A stretch of DNA of 64,000 bases. It comes from Paracentrotus lividus. Lineage: Eukaryota; Echinodermata; Echinoidea; Camarodonta; Echinidae. The stretch spans positions 1 to 64,000 of the forward strand of contig CALNVZ010001738.1 in assembly GCA_940671915.1 (NCBI GenBank). The letters are read 5' to 3'. Under the pieces are notes generated by a model. It was given only the letters and a program-made list of their open reading frames with translations. It was not told where the DNA came from and did not search any database. Below are positions 23,176 through 34,083 of this stretch, piece by piece. The position numbers were made by a program, and so were the translations under genes. How positions within the stretch are numbered: the stretch's first letter is position 1; every line of letters starts with the position of its first letter.

Positions 23176-23507
23176 GGGCCGACGGCCTGCCCCCCCTCCC
23201 CTAGCCAAAAAAAAAAAAAACAGCGAAAAAAGAGAGAGAAAATAACGAAACTAAAATAGAGAGCGGGGCCGATTGACCCTTAACTCTTACCCTTATGGCT
23301 GATGCACGATGACTTCTTTGATGGTTTGATTGCGGAAGGCAAAAACAATGATCAGGGGGCCCGACGGGCTTGCCCCCCCCCTCCCTAGCAAAAAAAAAAA
23401 AAAACGAAAAAAAAAAGAGAGAAAAAAAAATAAATAGACGATCTGAATTTCTTTTGGCGCCCCCCCCCTGTTATGAAATCCTGGATCCGCCACTGCAACA
23501 CATGGTT
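23176..23507. repeat. Poly-A/poly-C low-complexity repeat, copy 1
   Basis: Two tandem halves with GACGG.CTGCCCCCC, A-runs, AGAGAGAAAA and ATGCACGATGAC. It ends in ATCCTGGATCCGCCACTG, the inverse of the CAGTGGCGGATCCAGG end found in many hAT-like elements. Paralogous to 24774-25137. Confidence 0.5.
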
Positions 23508-24150
23508 AGTGGATCAAATATTTGGTAGTACAATGGGGTGGACCAATTGGTGGTAGACCAGGTGTGGACATTAGTACCATGATGACTGGACAATGAGTAG
23601 GCACGTGAGTGACCAATTGATGTAGACAAATGGTAATGACCAATTGGATGTAGACAATGGTGAGTGGACCATTGGATGTAGACCAAACGGGGTGGACAAT
23701 CGGAATGGACCAATGTGGTTGAGACCAACTGGCTGAGCGGACTCGAATTGGATATTAGCCGTTGTAGGCAATGTCGGGTGGACTCAACTGGCTTAGAAGG
23801 ATGGACCAATTGGATGTGAACTCCTGGAGTGAGCAATTGGAATGTACAATGGTGAGTGAACATCGGTGTGTGACCAACTTAGTGAGTTGGACAATGGACG
23901 TTAGACAACAGTTGAGTGAGCAATGGTGTAGACAAATGTGTGACCAATGATGTAGACAACTGGATGACCAATGGAATGAGAACCGAGAAGTGCACAATTG
24001 ATCATAGACCAACTGGTGAGTTGACCAATTGGATGTAGATGAGTGGTGGGTGGACCGATTGGGTGTAGACCAAATGGTTAGTGGACGATTAGAGTTTAGA
24101 CTGAATGGAGATAGACGTATTGGCTAGTGGACCAATAGATTGTAGACCAA
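23508..24150 (+). repeat. 31-bp satellite array 1
   Basis: Consensus ACCAACTGGTGAGTGGACC + AATTGGATGTAG, with many single-base gaps. About 20 units. Open frames running through it have a 31-residue period (31 x 3) and are not proteins. Confidence 0.75.
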
Positions 24151-24545
24151 TAGGTGTTTTACCATTTTAACCACTTTGGAGCAAAGGTGATCAAAGTGTC
24201 ATATTTAAACCACTTTGGAAAACAGGTGATCAAAGTGTCATATTTAACCACTTTGGAACACAGGTAATCAAAGTGTCATATTTTAACCGCTTTGGAACAC
24301 AAGTGATCAAAGTGGCATATTTTAACCACTTTGGAATACAGGTGATCAAAGTGCCATATTTTAACCACTTTGGAACACAGGTGATCAAAGTGCCATATTT
24401 TAACCACTTTGGAAAACGGGTGATCAAAGTGCCATATTTTAACCACTTTGGAATACAGGTGATCAAAGTGCCATATTTTAACCACTTTGGAACACAGGTG
24501 ATCAAAGTAGTGCTAAACATCTCTCTTATGCTTCCAAAGTGGTTA
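24151..24545 (+). repeat. 39-bp satellite array 1
   Basis: Units of TTTTAACCACTTTGGAACAC + AGGTGATCAAAGTGCCATA, about nine copies. Because 39 is divisible by 3 and the unit has no stops, long open frames exist on both strands (period VIKVPYFNHFGTQ); this is an arithmetic effect. Confidence 0.8.
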
Positions 24546-25137
24546 ACATTAACTTAGGGGCGCCAAATTGAGCAAATAGTAAAAGGAATAAAAGACATTT
24601 TTATACCGCGAGCAACCCTGACGGCTGATGTATGACAGCCGAAATTCCAAAAAAAATGGCACCAACTCGAAAACCCCCCTCACTCACCGTAGCCCCACTT
24701 CAAAATTAGTGATCGAGGAACTTTAGATAAAATATTTTGTTTGCCGTCCCCTATGAAGAATTTTATACAACACAGGCGCGGATCCAGGGGGGGGGGCGAC
24801 GGCTGCCCCGCCCCCTCCCTAGCAAAAAAAAAAAAAAAAGGGGAAAAAAAAAGGAGAGAAAAAAAAACTAAAATTAGACGAGCGGGCCGATTGACCCCCT
24901 AACCTTACCCCTATGGCTAGTGCACGATGACCTCTTGAACGGTTGATGGCGGAAAGGCAAACCAAAATGACACACCACCCCCCCCCTTATCGCACGGCCG
25001 CAGCGCGTGACGTGAAAAAATAATGAGTTGTACTTTTGGCACGACCGTGGTAACGGGAAAAATGTTGGTTGTACCATAATTCTGAAATTCTGATTTTGGC
25101 CCCCCCCACTGTAATTGAAATCCTGGATCGCCATTGC
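24546..25137. repeat. Spacer and poly-A/poly-C repeat, copy 2
   Basis: From 24777, GCGCGGATCCAGGGGGGGGG opens a unit parallel to 23176-23507 and ending ATCCTGGATCGCCATTG. The ends are inverse complements, so it resembles a small hAT-like non-autonomous element captured before the 1.7 kb duplication. Confidence 0.5.
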
Positions 25138-25866
25138 AACACATGGTAGTGAATCAAATATTGGTTGTAGACCAAGGTGAGGTGAACCAATTGAATGTAG
25201 ACCACATGGTGAGTTGGACCATTGGATGTAGACCAACTGGTGAGTGGACAATTGGATGTAGCCAACCGGTGAGTGGACCAATCGATGTAGATCCAAATGT
25301 GAATGGAGCAATTGGATGTAGACCAACTGGTGAGTGGACCAATGGATGTAGACCCAACCGGTGAGTGACCAATCGGATGTGGACCAACTGGTGGTTGACC
25401 AATGGATGTAGACCAACGCGGTGAGTGAGCAATTGGATGTAGACAAATGGTGAGTGGACAACTGGATGTAGACCAACTGGGGAGGACCAATTGGATGTAG
25501 ACCAACTGGTGAGTGGACCAATTGGATGTAGACCAACACGGTGAGTGACCAATCGGATGTGGACCAACTGGTGAGTTGACCAATTGGATGTAGACCAACC
25601 GGTGAGTGGAGCAATTGGATGTAGACCAAATGGTGAGTGGACCAACTGGATGTAGACCAACTGGTGAGTGGACCATTTATATGTAGACCAACTGGTGAGT
25701 TGACCAATTGGATATAGACCAACTGGTGAGTTGACCAATTGGATGTAGATGAGTGGTGGGTGGACCGATTGGGTGTAGACCAAATGGTTAGTGGACGATT
25801 AGGGTTTAGACTGAATGGAGATAGACGTATTGGCTAGTGGACCAATAGATTGTAGACCAATAGGTG
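25138..25866 (+). repeat. 31-bp satellite array 2
   Basis: About 23 units of the same 31-bp satellite as 23508-24150, better preserved. The last 120 bp are almost identical to the end of array 1 at an offset of 1710 bp. Confidence 0.8.
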
Positions 25867-26345
25867 TTTTACCATTTTAACCACTTTGGAACAAAGGTGA
25901 TCAAAGTGCCATATTTAAACCACTTTGGAAAACAGGTGATCAAAGTGTCATATTTAACCACTTTGGAACACAGGTAATCAAAGTATCATATTTTAACCGC
26001 TTTGGAACACAGGTGATCAAAGTGCCATATTTTAACCACTTTGGAATACAGGTGATCAAAGTGCCATATTTTAACCACTTTGGAATACAGGTGATCAAAG
26101 TGCCATATTTTAACCACTTTGGAACACAGGTGATCAAAGTGTCATATTTTAACCATTTTGGAACACAGGTGATCAAAGTGCCATATTTTAACCACTTTGG
26201 AACACAGGTGATCAAAGTGCCATATTTTAACCACTTTGGAATACCGGTGATCAAAGTGCTATATTTTAACCACTTTGGAGTACAGGTGATCAAAGTGTCT
26301 TATTTTAACCGCTTTGGCTGAGATTTGATTAAGGTGCCTAATTTT
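25867..26345 (+). repeat. 39-bp satellite array 2
   Basis: About twelve units of the 39-bp satellite. The first units carry the same private variants as array 1 (for example TAACCGCTTTGG), which shows block duplication rather than independent growth. Confidence 0.8.
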
Positions 26346-26473
26346 AACCAATTTGGAAGGTAATGGTAAAATGGCAAATGTAATTGTATTTGTATTGAGC
26401 ATCTGTATATGTATTTATTACTCATTTATAATTGTATTTATACAATCATTGGTATCAAAGTGCCCAATTTTAA

Positions 26474-26938
26474 ACCTGGTGTATAGTTTTGGGAACAAAA
26501 AAGGAATTGGCACAAAACCGATCAAATGTAGTTACATGTTGTCCACATTGCACTAAAAGATATGTGTGAGAGATCTTGTGACATTCCTTTCATTATTTCT
26601 GATGATTTTCAATGAAATTGTTTGAATAAGGCGTAATTAACTGCCGTTTAGACCTCTGCTGACAGATTCGCACGCCGGAGGTTACGGCATGAATTAGTGC
26701 GAACGATCTGTGTGTAACACCCACACAAGAGAATCTCCATTGGTTGTCAACGTGAGCGCTAACCTGCGACGGGTCCCCGACTTATCTTTTTTATCCTTAT
26801 ATTATCAAATAAAGACACTAAAACGAGATTTCAAGTACTATAATTTGCTTTTTTATAGTTCTTGGATTCAATCTTTCATAATTTATCTTAATGTGAATCA
26901 AAATTAATTTTTCTTTCTCCCGAAACTATACACCACCT
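26474..26938. mobile_element. TTAA-flanked MITE, GGTGTATAGTTT termini, copy 1
   Basis: The element begins ACCTGGTGTATAGTTTTGGG and ends in the inverse CCCGAAACTATACACCACCT, with TTAA at 26470-26473 and 26939-26942. It is 465 bp and non-coding. TTAA duplication is typical of piggyBac and Kolobok transposases, so it was probably mobilised by one of these. It sits in a satellite unit. Confidence 0.75.
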
Positions 26939-27056
26939 TTAACCACTTTTGGAAAGGAGTAATTAAAGCTGGTGTATAGTTTCGGGAGAAGGAAAAATTA
27001 ATTTTGATTCACACTAAGATAAATTTATGAAAGATTTGATAAAAGAACTATAATAA

Positions 27057-29205
27057 TTCAATTCAATTCAATTCAATTCAGTATTTATTAATTCCGTTCT
27101 TTCAGGAAAAAAAAAATGCCCCATAATAAAGTGAAAAAAATACAACGCATAGCAATTCCATCTATTTTTTAGTTGTGCTATTCAAATATAAATTCTACGC
27201 ATATATACATATATTTTACAAAATGATAATGAATAGTGAAAAAAAAAAAGATGGGAGGAGAAAAGATGATTCATGAGTAAAAAAAAAAAAAGGGGGGGGG
27301 AAGAACATAACAGGGTAATGTTGAATATGAGAATAGAAGTGACGAAGAAAAGGAGGAAGTTGCGCGAGAGAGTGGGGTACTGCTTTGTTCATCTTGAGTT
27401 TGCTGGTATGTGAAAGAATGTGTTTTTTTAATTGTTTTTGAAAACGTTTAAGCTTAGGGAAGTCTTTATATCTTCAGTTAATGAGTTCAGTATTTCGGTC
27501 CGTAGAAACGATAGTTTAGAGGCAAAAAGAGTGCGAGTCGCGGGATATGATAAGAATTAGCCTGTCTTGGTAGGGTAATTGTGTATTTGCGTGTTTTTCG
27601 CAAACATATTTGTAAAGACGTGTGGGGGAAGTTCTTGTTTTTTTAGTTATACATGAATTGCGCTGTTGGAAATTAAAATAAGGTCTGAAAACTTGAGAAT
27701 TTTTTGACNNNNNNNNNNNNNNNNNNNNNNNNNCCCAACAATCAGCATAACTCTATAACATATTTAAACAAGTTTACCAAGGTTATTGAATTTAGAGCAT
27801 CAGATAATCTTGTTGTTGAAGAAAGAATAGGAATTTATGCTGTAGATACCTATAATAAAGTGAAAAATACAACGCTAGACACTTCATTTTTTATGTTGTG
27901 CTATTCAAATATAAATTCTACGCATATATACATATTATTTTACAAAATGATAATGAATAGTGAAAAAAAAAAAGATGGGAGGAGAAAAGATGATTCATGA
28001 GTAAAAAAAAAAAAGGGGGGGGGGAACATAACAGGGTAATGTTGAATATGAAATAGAAGTGAGGAAGAAAAGGAGGAAGTTCGGCGAGAGAGTGGTACTG
28101 CTTTGTTCATCTTGAGTTTGCTGTGTACTTGAAAGAATTGTTTTTTTAAATGTTTTTGAAAACGTTTAAGCTTAGGGAAGTCTTTATTTTCAGTTAATGA
28201 GTTCAGTATTTCGTCGTAGAAAGTTTGTTTAGAGGCAAAAAGAGTGCGAGTCGCGGGATATGATGATTAGCTGCTTAGTGGGTAATTGTGTATTTGCTGT
28301 TTTCGCAAACATATTTGTAAAGACGTGGGGGAAGTTCTTGTTTTTTTGTTTACATGAATTGGCCTGTTTGATTATAATGGTCTGAAAATTGAGAATTTTT
28401 GATTAGGAATAATGGTCAGTGTGCGCTGTATATGTGTGTTATGCATAATTCTTAAAGCCCTTTTTTGTAGCGTGGTATTTTATCAATAAAGCAATAAATC
28501 AAATTATTGCTTAAATCTCATTTTCGTGTCTTTATTTCATAATATAAGTAAAAAGATAAGTCGGGGACCCGAGTGTAGCGCTCACTGGAACAATGGGAAT
28601 TTCTCGAGTGTGGTGTTACTACAAAGATCGTTTCATATTACGCCGTACCTTGGCGTGCGATTTCAGCAGAGGTCTACGGAGTTCACGTATTTATTAAATG
28701 ATTCATCGATATGAGTTCAATTCATATTTTTTATCCGGTTTTTTTTTGTTTGGGTTTTTTGCGTACCAAACTACCCGTTAGTGTTGATTTTTAATTAGAG
28801 GTGTAGTTTTCATTTGTAGGGGTGATGTTATTTATTTTTTTTGATTTATTTTATTTTACTGAGTGTGCTTTTCTTGTTTAGCGGTTTTTTTGTGCATGTT
28901 GTCTTTTTTTTTGAGGTTTGTTCCTTTGTGTTTTTGGTTTTCGCGTCCTTCCGGATTTTCTTAAATTTTGTCACATGATGCTTTTCGTTTTTTTTTTGGG
29001 GCCCTTTTTGTTCCCGAACCCAAGGTGATTAAAAGGTAAAGTTGTGGAGATTGTTATTTTCTTATATCTATTTATGTCGGCTGCTTTTTTGGGAGGTAAT
29101 CTCTCTTTTTAAGGAATAATGGGTCAGTGTGCGCTCGTATATGTGTGTTATGCATAATTCTTAAAGCCCTTTTTTGTAGCGTGGTTATTTTATCAATAAA
29201 GCAAT
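27057..29205 (-). other. Retroposon-tail insertion with gap and duplicated low-quality sequence
   Basis: It begins with (AATTC)n, a reversed retroposon tail. 27130-27700 recurs at 27850-28400, and 28390-28720 recurs at 29110-29400, each time with many single-base losses in one copy. This is the pattern of poor read ends on both sides of a gap rather than of real duplication. Confidence 0.6.
27710..27733. other. Assembly gap (24 N)
   Basis: Run of N. Both sides carry copies of the same sequence, so the gap is probably a failed overlap and not missing sequence. Confidence 0.95.
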
Positions 29206-29584
29206 AAAGCAAATTATAGTACTTGAAATCTCATTTTAGTGTCTTTATTTCATAATATAAGGATAAAAAAGATAAGTCGGGGACCCGTCGCAGGTTAGCG
29301 CTCACGTGGAAAACCAATGGGAATTCTCTAGTGTGAGTGTTACACACAGATCGTTTGCACTAATTCACGCCGTAACCTTCGGCGTGCGAATCTGTCAGCA
29401 GAGGTCTAAAACGGCAGTTAATCACGCTTCATTTAAACAAATTCAATGAAATTCATCAGAAATAATGAAAGGAATGTCACAAGATCTCTCACACATATCT
29501 TTTAGTGCAATGCGGACAACATGTAACTACATTTGATCGGTTTCGTGCCAATTCCTTTTTTGCTACCAAAACTATACACCACGT

Positions 29585-29755
29585 TTAAAGTGTCTGATTT
29601 TAACCACTTTAGATCGGAGGTGGTCAAAGTGCCTATTTTTAACCACTTTGGATAGGGGGAAGGGTTGAACAAATACCAATTGTATATTTATTTATAATGT
29701 ATCATTGATCATTTATTTATATTTTGAAATAAAAGAAAGTGTTGCCCTTTACATA
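29585..29755 (-). repeat. Inner part of right foldback arm
   Basis: Two satellite units (TTTTAACCACTTTAGATCGG, TTTTTAACCACTTTGGATAG), then unique arm sequence inverse to 22880-22960. It is cut by the Tc1-type element at 29756. Confidence 0.65.
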
Positions 29756-30751
29756 CACTGCTCGTCATAAAGGTGGAATATTTTTTTCTGGCTCAAGCGA
29801 CATTATGTTGCTCCTTTATTAATTTCCTGAATGTGTTTGTCACCGCTTTCACTTTCTGGGATCCTGGGTGTATCTCGGACGTTCCCATAACCCTTCCCGG
29901 GGATTTTTCTTTAAAAAATTTTGTCACCCCCATAGGATGGCCATTTTCGTCATTTTTTCTTATTTTGGGGGCCCTTTTTTGTTCACGCGACCCACCAAGG
30001 CCCCCTCAGTCCTACCCCAAGGAAACACGTCTGAGGTGGAGATTTGTTATTGTTCTTTAAATCAAATCTATATTTATGGTTACAGGCTCGACCCTTTTGT
30101 CTAGGGGAGGGGTCTAAATTTATTTTGATTGGGATTCAACATTCATTTTATTCATTTTTACACGATGGAACTTTCTATCTTCCCTAAATTGTATTGTAAA
30201 ATCTCAACCAAACATATATCAAATAAAATATTATCACTAATGACTATTTACAGCCTTGTCATCAAGGCTAAACAAAATTTAAGGGGGAAATGGTGATATT
30301 TAAGGGTTAAAGGTGGTTTTTCATTTCTTTTGTTTTCAGCATAAAGATGGAATAAAATATTCCGGATTTTCATGGATCTCGTTTTTTGCTTCAACCCCTC
30401 CCCTAGACGAGAGACTTTAACCTGTCCCCAGAAATATAGATTTAACTTAAAGAACAATATAAAACAATACACGTCAGTCGCATTTCCTGGGGGTAGGACT
30501 GAGGGGGGCTTTATCGGCTGGGAAAACAAAAAAGGGCCCCAAAATGAGAAAAAATGACAAAAATGGGCATCACGGGGGTCGACAAAACTTTTTTAGAAAA
30601 AGGTCAACGTGAAGAGTTGGGAGAATGTCCAATATATAGCCAGGGTCCCAAAAAGTAAAAGCAGGGAGAAACATATTCAAGAAATTAAAGCCAGAGCAAA
30701 TCATGTCGCTATAGCGGCAAAATAAATATTCCACCTTTATGACGAACAGTG
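29756..30751 (+). mobile_element. Tc1-type palindromic element, copy 2
   Basis: CACTGCTCGTCATAAAGG ... CCTTTATGACGAACAGTG, 996 bp, with TA on both sides (29754-29755 and 30752-30753) inside a palindromic ACATATGT target. The arms are about 370 bp, with a central loop of about 250 bp. Inverse orientation relative to 7877-8873. The repeated 60-95 codon frames are arm sequence, not genes. Confidence 0.85.
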
Positions 30752-31100
30752 TATGTGATTCCATTTTTTTGTTTCATGTGACTTCTTTTACTGTATGTTC
30801 ATGACTGAAACATATTCGAAATGAGAATACATGATTTGACTTGATTGAGTGTGAGATTGAGAGCATAAGAGAGATGTTTAGCACTACAAATTGCTAAGGT
30901 GGAAAGTGTGATGCGATAGATGGACAATTCCCTAGAACAGAAAAAGATTATCCATATGCATTGCTAAAGCCCCCCAAAATGAAAAATATCCATTAAATAG
31001 TCTCATAATTGTTACATTAAATCTGAATTTACTCAAAATCATTGACCCGTTATCCAAAGCTTCTGAAAAATTCAATTTATTTTGAAATGATTTATTGTTT
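30752..31100 (-). repeat. Outer part of right foldback arm
   Basis: Inverse copy of 22487-22860 (for example CATTGACCCGTTATCCAAAG mirrors the left-arm segment near 22535). About 85-90 percent identical by eye, with indels in the G-tract zone. Confidence 0.75.
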
Positions 31101-31290
31101 AAAATAGAACATCACTTAATGAAATACACCAAAATGGCATCAAATGATCTTTATTCTATCATTATAGCAGTTTAATAATGAAGCATGTCAATAATCTGTA
31201 GATATTGCAGGTGCAAAACATCTTCTCGTTCATTTTCCCTGGTTTTATTTAATGTGATAACCAATATCTCTATCATTGTTTTTTCATTAC

Positions 31291-31494
31291 CTTTGAGAAA
31301 GAAACAAGTTTAGTGAGCTCATGGTAGAAGGTATCATGCAGATAAATACAAGATGTATAAGAATAATCCTCACAATCATGTCCTCCGAGGGTCAGGTTGG
31401 TGAGACAAGGCTGAAGACAAAAGAACCTAGCTAGGTCACGTGACGCTGTTGGATCATTCTCTCGTAGATCACAAAGTATGCTCATCCTTCGAAT
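31291..31494 (-). CDS. LRR exon 4 of an NLR-like gene (partial gene)
   Basis: A 204-nt intact exon (68 codons, phase 0-0) with an ATACAG acceptor and a CAAAG|GTAATG donor. It encodes CDLRENDPTASRDLARFFCL, QPCLTNLTLGG, a variable acidic/Tyr insert and HDTFYHELTKLVSFSK. Paralogous to the exon at 21400, with matching introns on both sides. The insert sequence is where the two differ most. Same caveat as the others: the leucine-rich character and intact splice ends are seen, while the NLR identity is inferred. Confidence 0.6.
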
Positions 31495-32569
31495 CTGTAT
31501 TTAAAAGAATAAAATTTTAATAGCTAATGACAATTCAATAAGCTTCTCCATAATTCATTTCGATTTTTATTCCAACTTTGAGTTTATGGTATGAAATTGC
31601 TTTCCCATAATTTTTCATTTAAGTGACTTATTTTTTTTTTTTATTCGTTTTATACGATACATTTTTTTTCGTGTATGAAAGCTTCAAAAGGAAGCAGGCA
31701 GCTGCTCCCGTTGGTTTAATATGTGATAATTAGCCAAATACAAATATATGTTTCGTTTACGTATTATAAGTGATTGAATGCAGGGGCGTACCTTCGATTT
31801 ATCAGTTGGTTGGGCAAAAGTCTTTGTCAATTGCTATTGATTCTTCTTATTCATGCGAACATAAAGAGCTAGCCAAAAAAGAAGTATATACTGTATATAT
31901 ATTTAAAATAAACTATAGCAAATTGCAAAATAGGGCAGATTGAACAATTTTGGCTAAAATTTAATTGTATTAATAACAAAAAATAAAATGAAATAATGCG
32001 AGCGTGAACAAAAATTTTACCATCAAATGATCTATATGATAGAAATTTTAAGCACTGTTAGCTCCTTTAATATCCCACAAATAAAACATACAACCGCGAA
32101 ATTTTGACAAAATAATAACCTGAAAACAAAGTAATTTAAAGTATTTGGCTTTCATTTTCATATTTGTCTGATACAGAACATGCGAGTGCGAAGCGCGTTT
32201 TTTTTTTTTTTTCATTGTGGGGGGGGGGGGGTGGGCCGCGGCAAAATGATGCCCAAAAATCAAAGCAGTATTAAGAACTTTTGGCCCCAAATTCAGTTTT
32301 TTTTTCCTACATAAAACATGCGAGCGCGATGCTCCAGCCTCAATTTCGTCAAAATTATGAACCATTTTTTATTTTAAAAAATCTTTTGGGTTTTTTTTTC
32401 CAGAATATTTGCAAAAACTATATAAAACTCTATTATACATATACATCCAAGTAACCGACTATAACCGATGAAACTACATTATGAGAGAACTAGCTCGACA
32501 CTGTTAATCTTCCAATAATAATAATAATTTATTTCATATGAATTATTTATGCTAATTCACGCATTGCAT
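31495..32569. repeat. LRR intron region with GCGAAGCGC motifs
   Basis: No exon is seen. 32150-32370 is paralogous to 21940-22150 (CATGCGAGTGCGAAGCGCG, then poly-T and a G-tract, then CATGCGAGCGCGATGC). An AGGGGCGTACC element-end motif lies near 31783. Confidence 0.5.
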
Positions 32570-32905
32570 GAAGTCGTAATTTTTGTTCTAATTGACAAAC
32601 TACTGTACAGCTTCTGGAATGCTAATTTTGTGTTTGTATAATCTTTATAGGATTCCTAACAATTGTACTTAGAAAAAAATGATATCGAACTAAATTCCTT
32701 GTGTATTTCATTGTTTTTTGAATTTCTTATGTATTTCCTTGTTTTTTCGACCTTTTGTTTTGTTTATTTGTTTGTTCTTTTTGTTGTTTTGTTGTTGTTG
32801 TTGTTGTTTTTTTTGCAAAAATTATTGCAGAACCATTTTGGAGCACAATAACGCTAGAGTAAATTAATTTCAGCAAATGAAAGTGAAAATAATCAGATCT
32901 TTATG
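32570..32905 (-). mobile_element. Truncated inverted copy of the G-tract element
   Basis: TGCTAATTTTGTGT, ATTCCTAACAATT, TTTCTTATGTATTT and finally CAAATGAAAGTGAAAATAAT are the inverse of the interior of 4777-5602. The G-tract ends are lost. Confidence 0.5.
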
Positions 32906-32914
32906 ACCGCCCCC

Positions 32915-34079
32915 ACCTAGTGGGTCACGTGTGTGACCAATTTGTTTGCTAATTAATGATCAAATTAAAACATGTCATGGATTCAAATATAGTGACATGC
33001 AAGGTACATTAAATCTAGCTTTGGAGAAATAATAATAATAATACCAGAGTCATGGTTAAGACGGGGCATAAACTTTTTGTGTTTTCTGGTCACTTGTGTG
33101 ACATTTTGAGGGCAATTAATTTCCAGGGTTGATTATCTCAATATAATCAATTTAACAACATTATTTTTGGGGTTAGATTGAAAGGAATAGAGGTAAATAA
33201 TAATATAATGACAGTAATCCAAGTAAGGAAGTCCGCATATCCATTCCAGTCAGCGGTTAAAAAATGATATTTTATTTACCGTTTTTCCATTTAATTATCA
33301 TTTATGTTAATTTATGCAAATGAGCATGAGCAATTGCAAAAATCACGAAAAAACATCAGTTCATGAAACTTCAGACATTGCTCTATTTGAATATGCAGCT
33401 TAAAATAAAAAAGCAAAAATTTATTTTGTCCCCAAAAGGTTCACTTTTCAAAGAATGGCCGAATAGCCTGGTCCTTTTTTTTAAGGCATGACCATAGTTG
33501 GTCACACACGTGACCCGTGGGTCACGTGTGTGACCGATTTCAAAGTTAATTAATAACTAAGTTAAAAGATATCATGGCTTCATATTTGGTGAGATGCAAG
33601 GGACATTGTATCTAGCTTTGGAGAAAAAATTGTAATAATAATAGAACTATGTTTTTTTTTGGGGGGGGGGCGTTAACTTTTTTGTGTTTTCGGGTCACGT
33701 GTGTGACATTTGATGATGGCAATTAATTTCTTTAGTTAATTATCTTAAAACAATCAATTCAACACCATTATTTTTCAGTTAAATTTAAAGGAATGAAGTT
33801 AAAAAAGGGTATAATGACAATAATCAAAGTAAGGAGACCAGCATATACAATCAAATGAGGGTCAAACAAATGATTTTTTACGTACCATTTTTCTATTCAA
33901 ATTTTGTCCATGTTAATTTATGCAAATGAGCAAGAAAAATTTGTAAAATTAAGATAAAAAATGCATTTCATGAAACTTCAGACAATGCTCTATATGAATG
34001 TGCAGCTTAAAAACAAAAAGGAAAAACTTTATTTTTTCCAAAAAAGGTTCACTTTTCAAAGAATCGCCCTCCGGCTGTT
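32915..34079 (+). repeat. 597-bp tandem repeat, two units, with CACGTG palindrome
   Basis: The segment starting TGGGTCACGTGTGTGACC at 32920 repeats at 33517. The second unit matches the first over nearly its whole length (AGCTTTGGAGAAA, TGTGACATTT, TTAATTTATGCAAATGAGCA, TTCATGAAACTTCAGACA). At the unit junction (33500-33535) a 36-bp near-perfect palindrome brings two GTCACGTGTGTGAC motifs head to head. No coding potential. Confidence 0.7.
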
Positions 34080-34083
34080 TTAA

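Larger units (their letters stand above)
26967..29584. mobile_element. TTAA-flanked MITE copy 2, interrupted
   Basis: The same termini in the opposite orientation to copy 1, with TTAA at 26963-26966 and 29585-29588. Its body is split after about 27055 by another retroposon-like insertion plus a misassembled stretch, and resumes near 29205 (AATTATAGTACTTGAAATC). It lies only 28 bp from copy 1. Confidence 0.7.
22487..31100. mobile_element. 8.6 kb foldback-like element with satellite arms
   Basis: AAACAGTAAATTATTTCAAA at 22487 is mirrored by the inverse at 31100, and the match runs inward for about 430 bp of unique sequence. It then passes into 39-bp satellite units that point in opposite directions in the two arms. 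The flanks (AAAGTAA and AAAATAGAACATCAC) rejoin exactly as in the uninterrupted intron near 36320. The interior holds 31-bp and 39-bp arrays, a 1.7 kb tandem duplication, two TTAA elements, a Tc1-type element and an assembly gap. No transposase is seen. The structure is like the sea-urchin TU and Drosophila FB foldback elements. Confidence 0.65.

Noticed and set aside
24874..25783. 209-282 codon minus-strand frames with a 31-residue period
   Set aside because: They run through the 31-bp satellite; the period of 31 residues equals three DNA units. Not proteins.
24230..26321. Long repeat-peptide frames (VIKVPYFNHFGTQ and LITCVPKWLKYGT periods)
   Set aside because: The 39-bp unit is divisible by three and lacks stops on both strands, so open frames are expected by arithmetic. 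There is no start context and no codon bias.
23508..26345. CRISPR-like array
   Set aside because: Repeats are contiguous and degenerate with no unique spacers. The context is a eukaryotic transposon.
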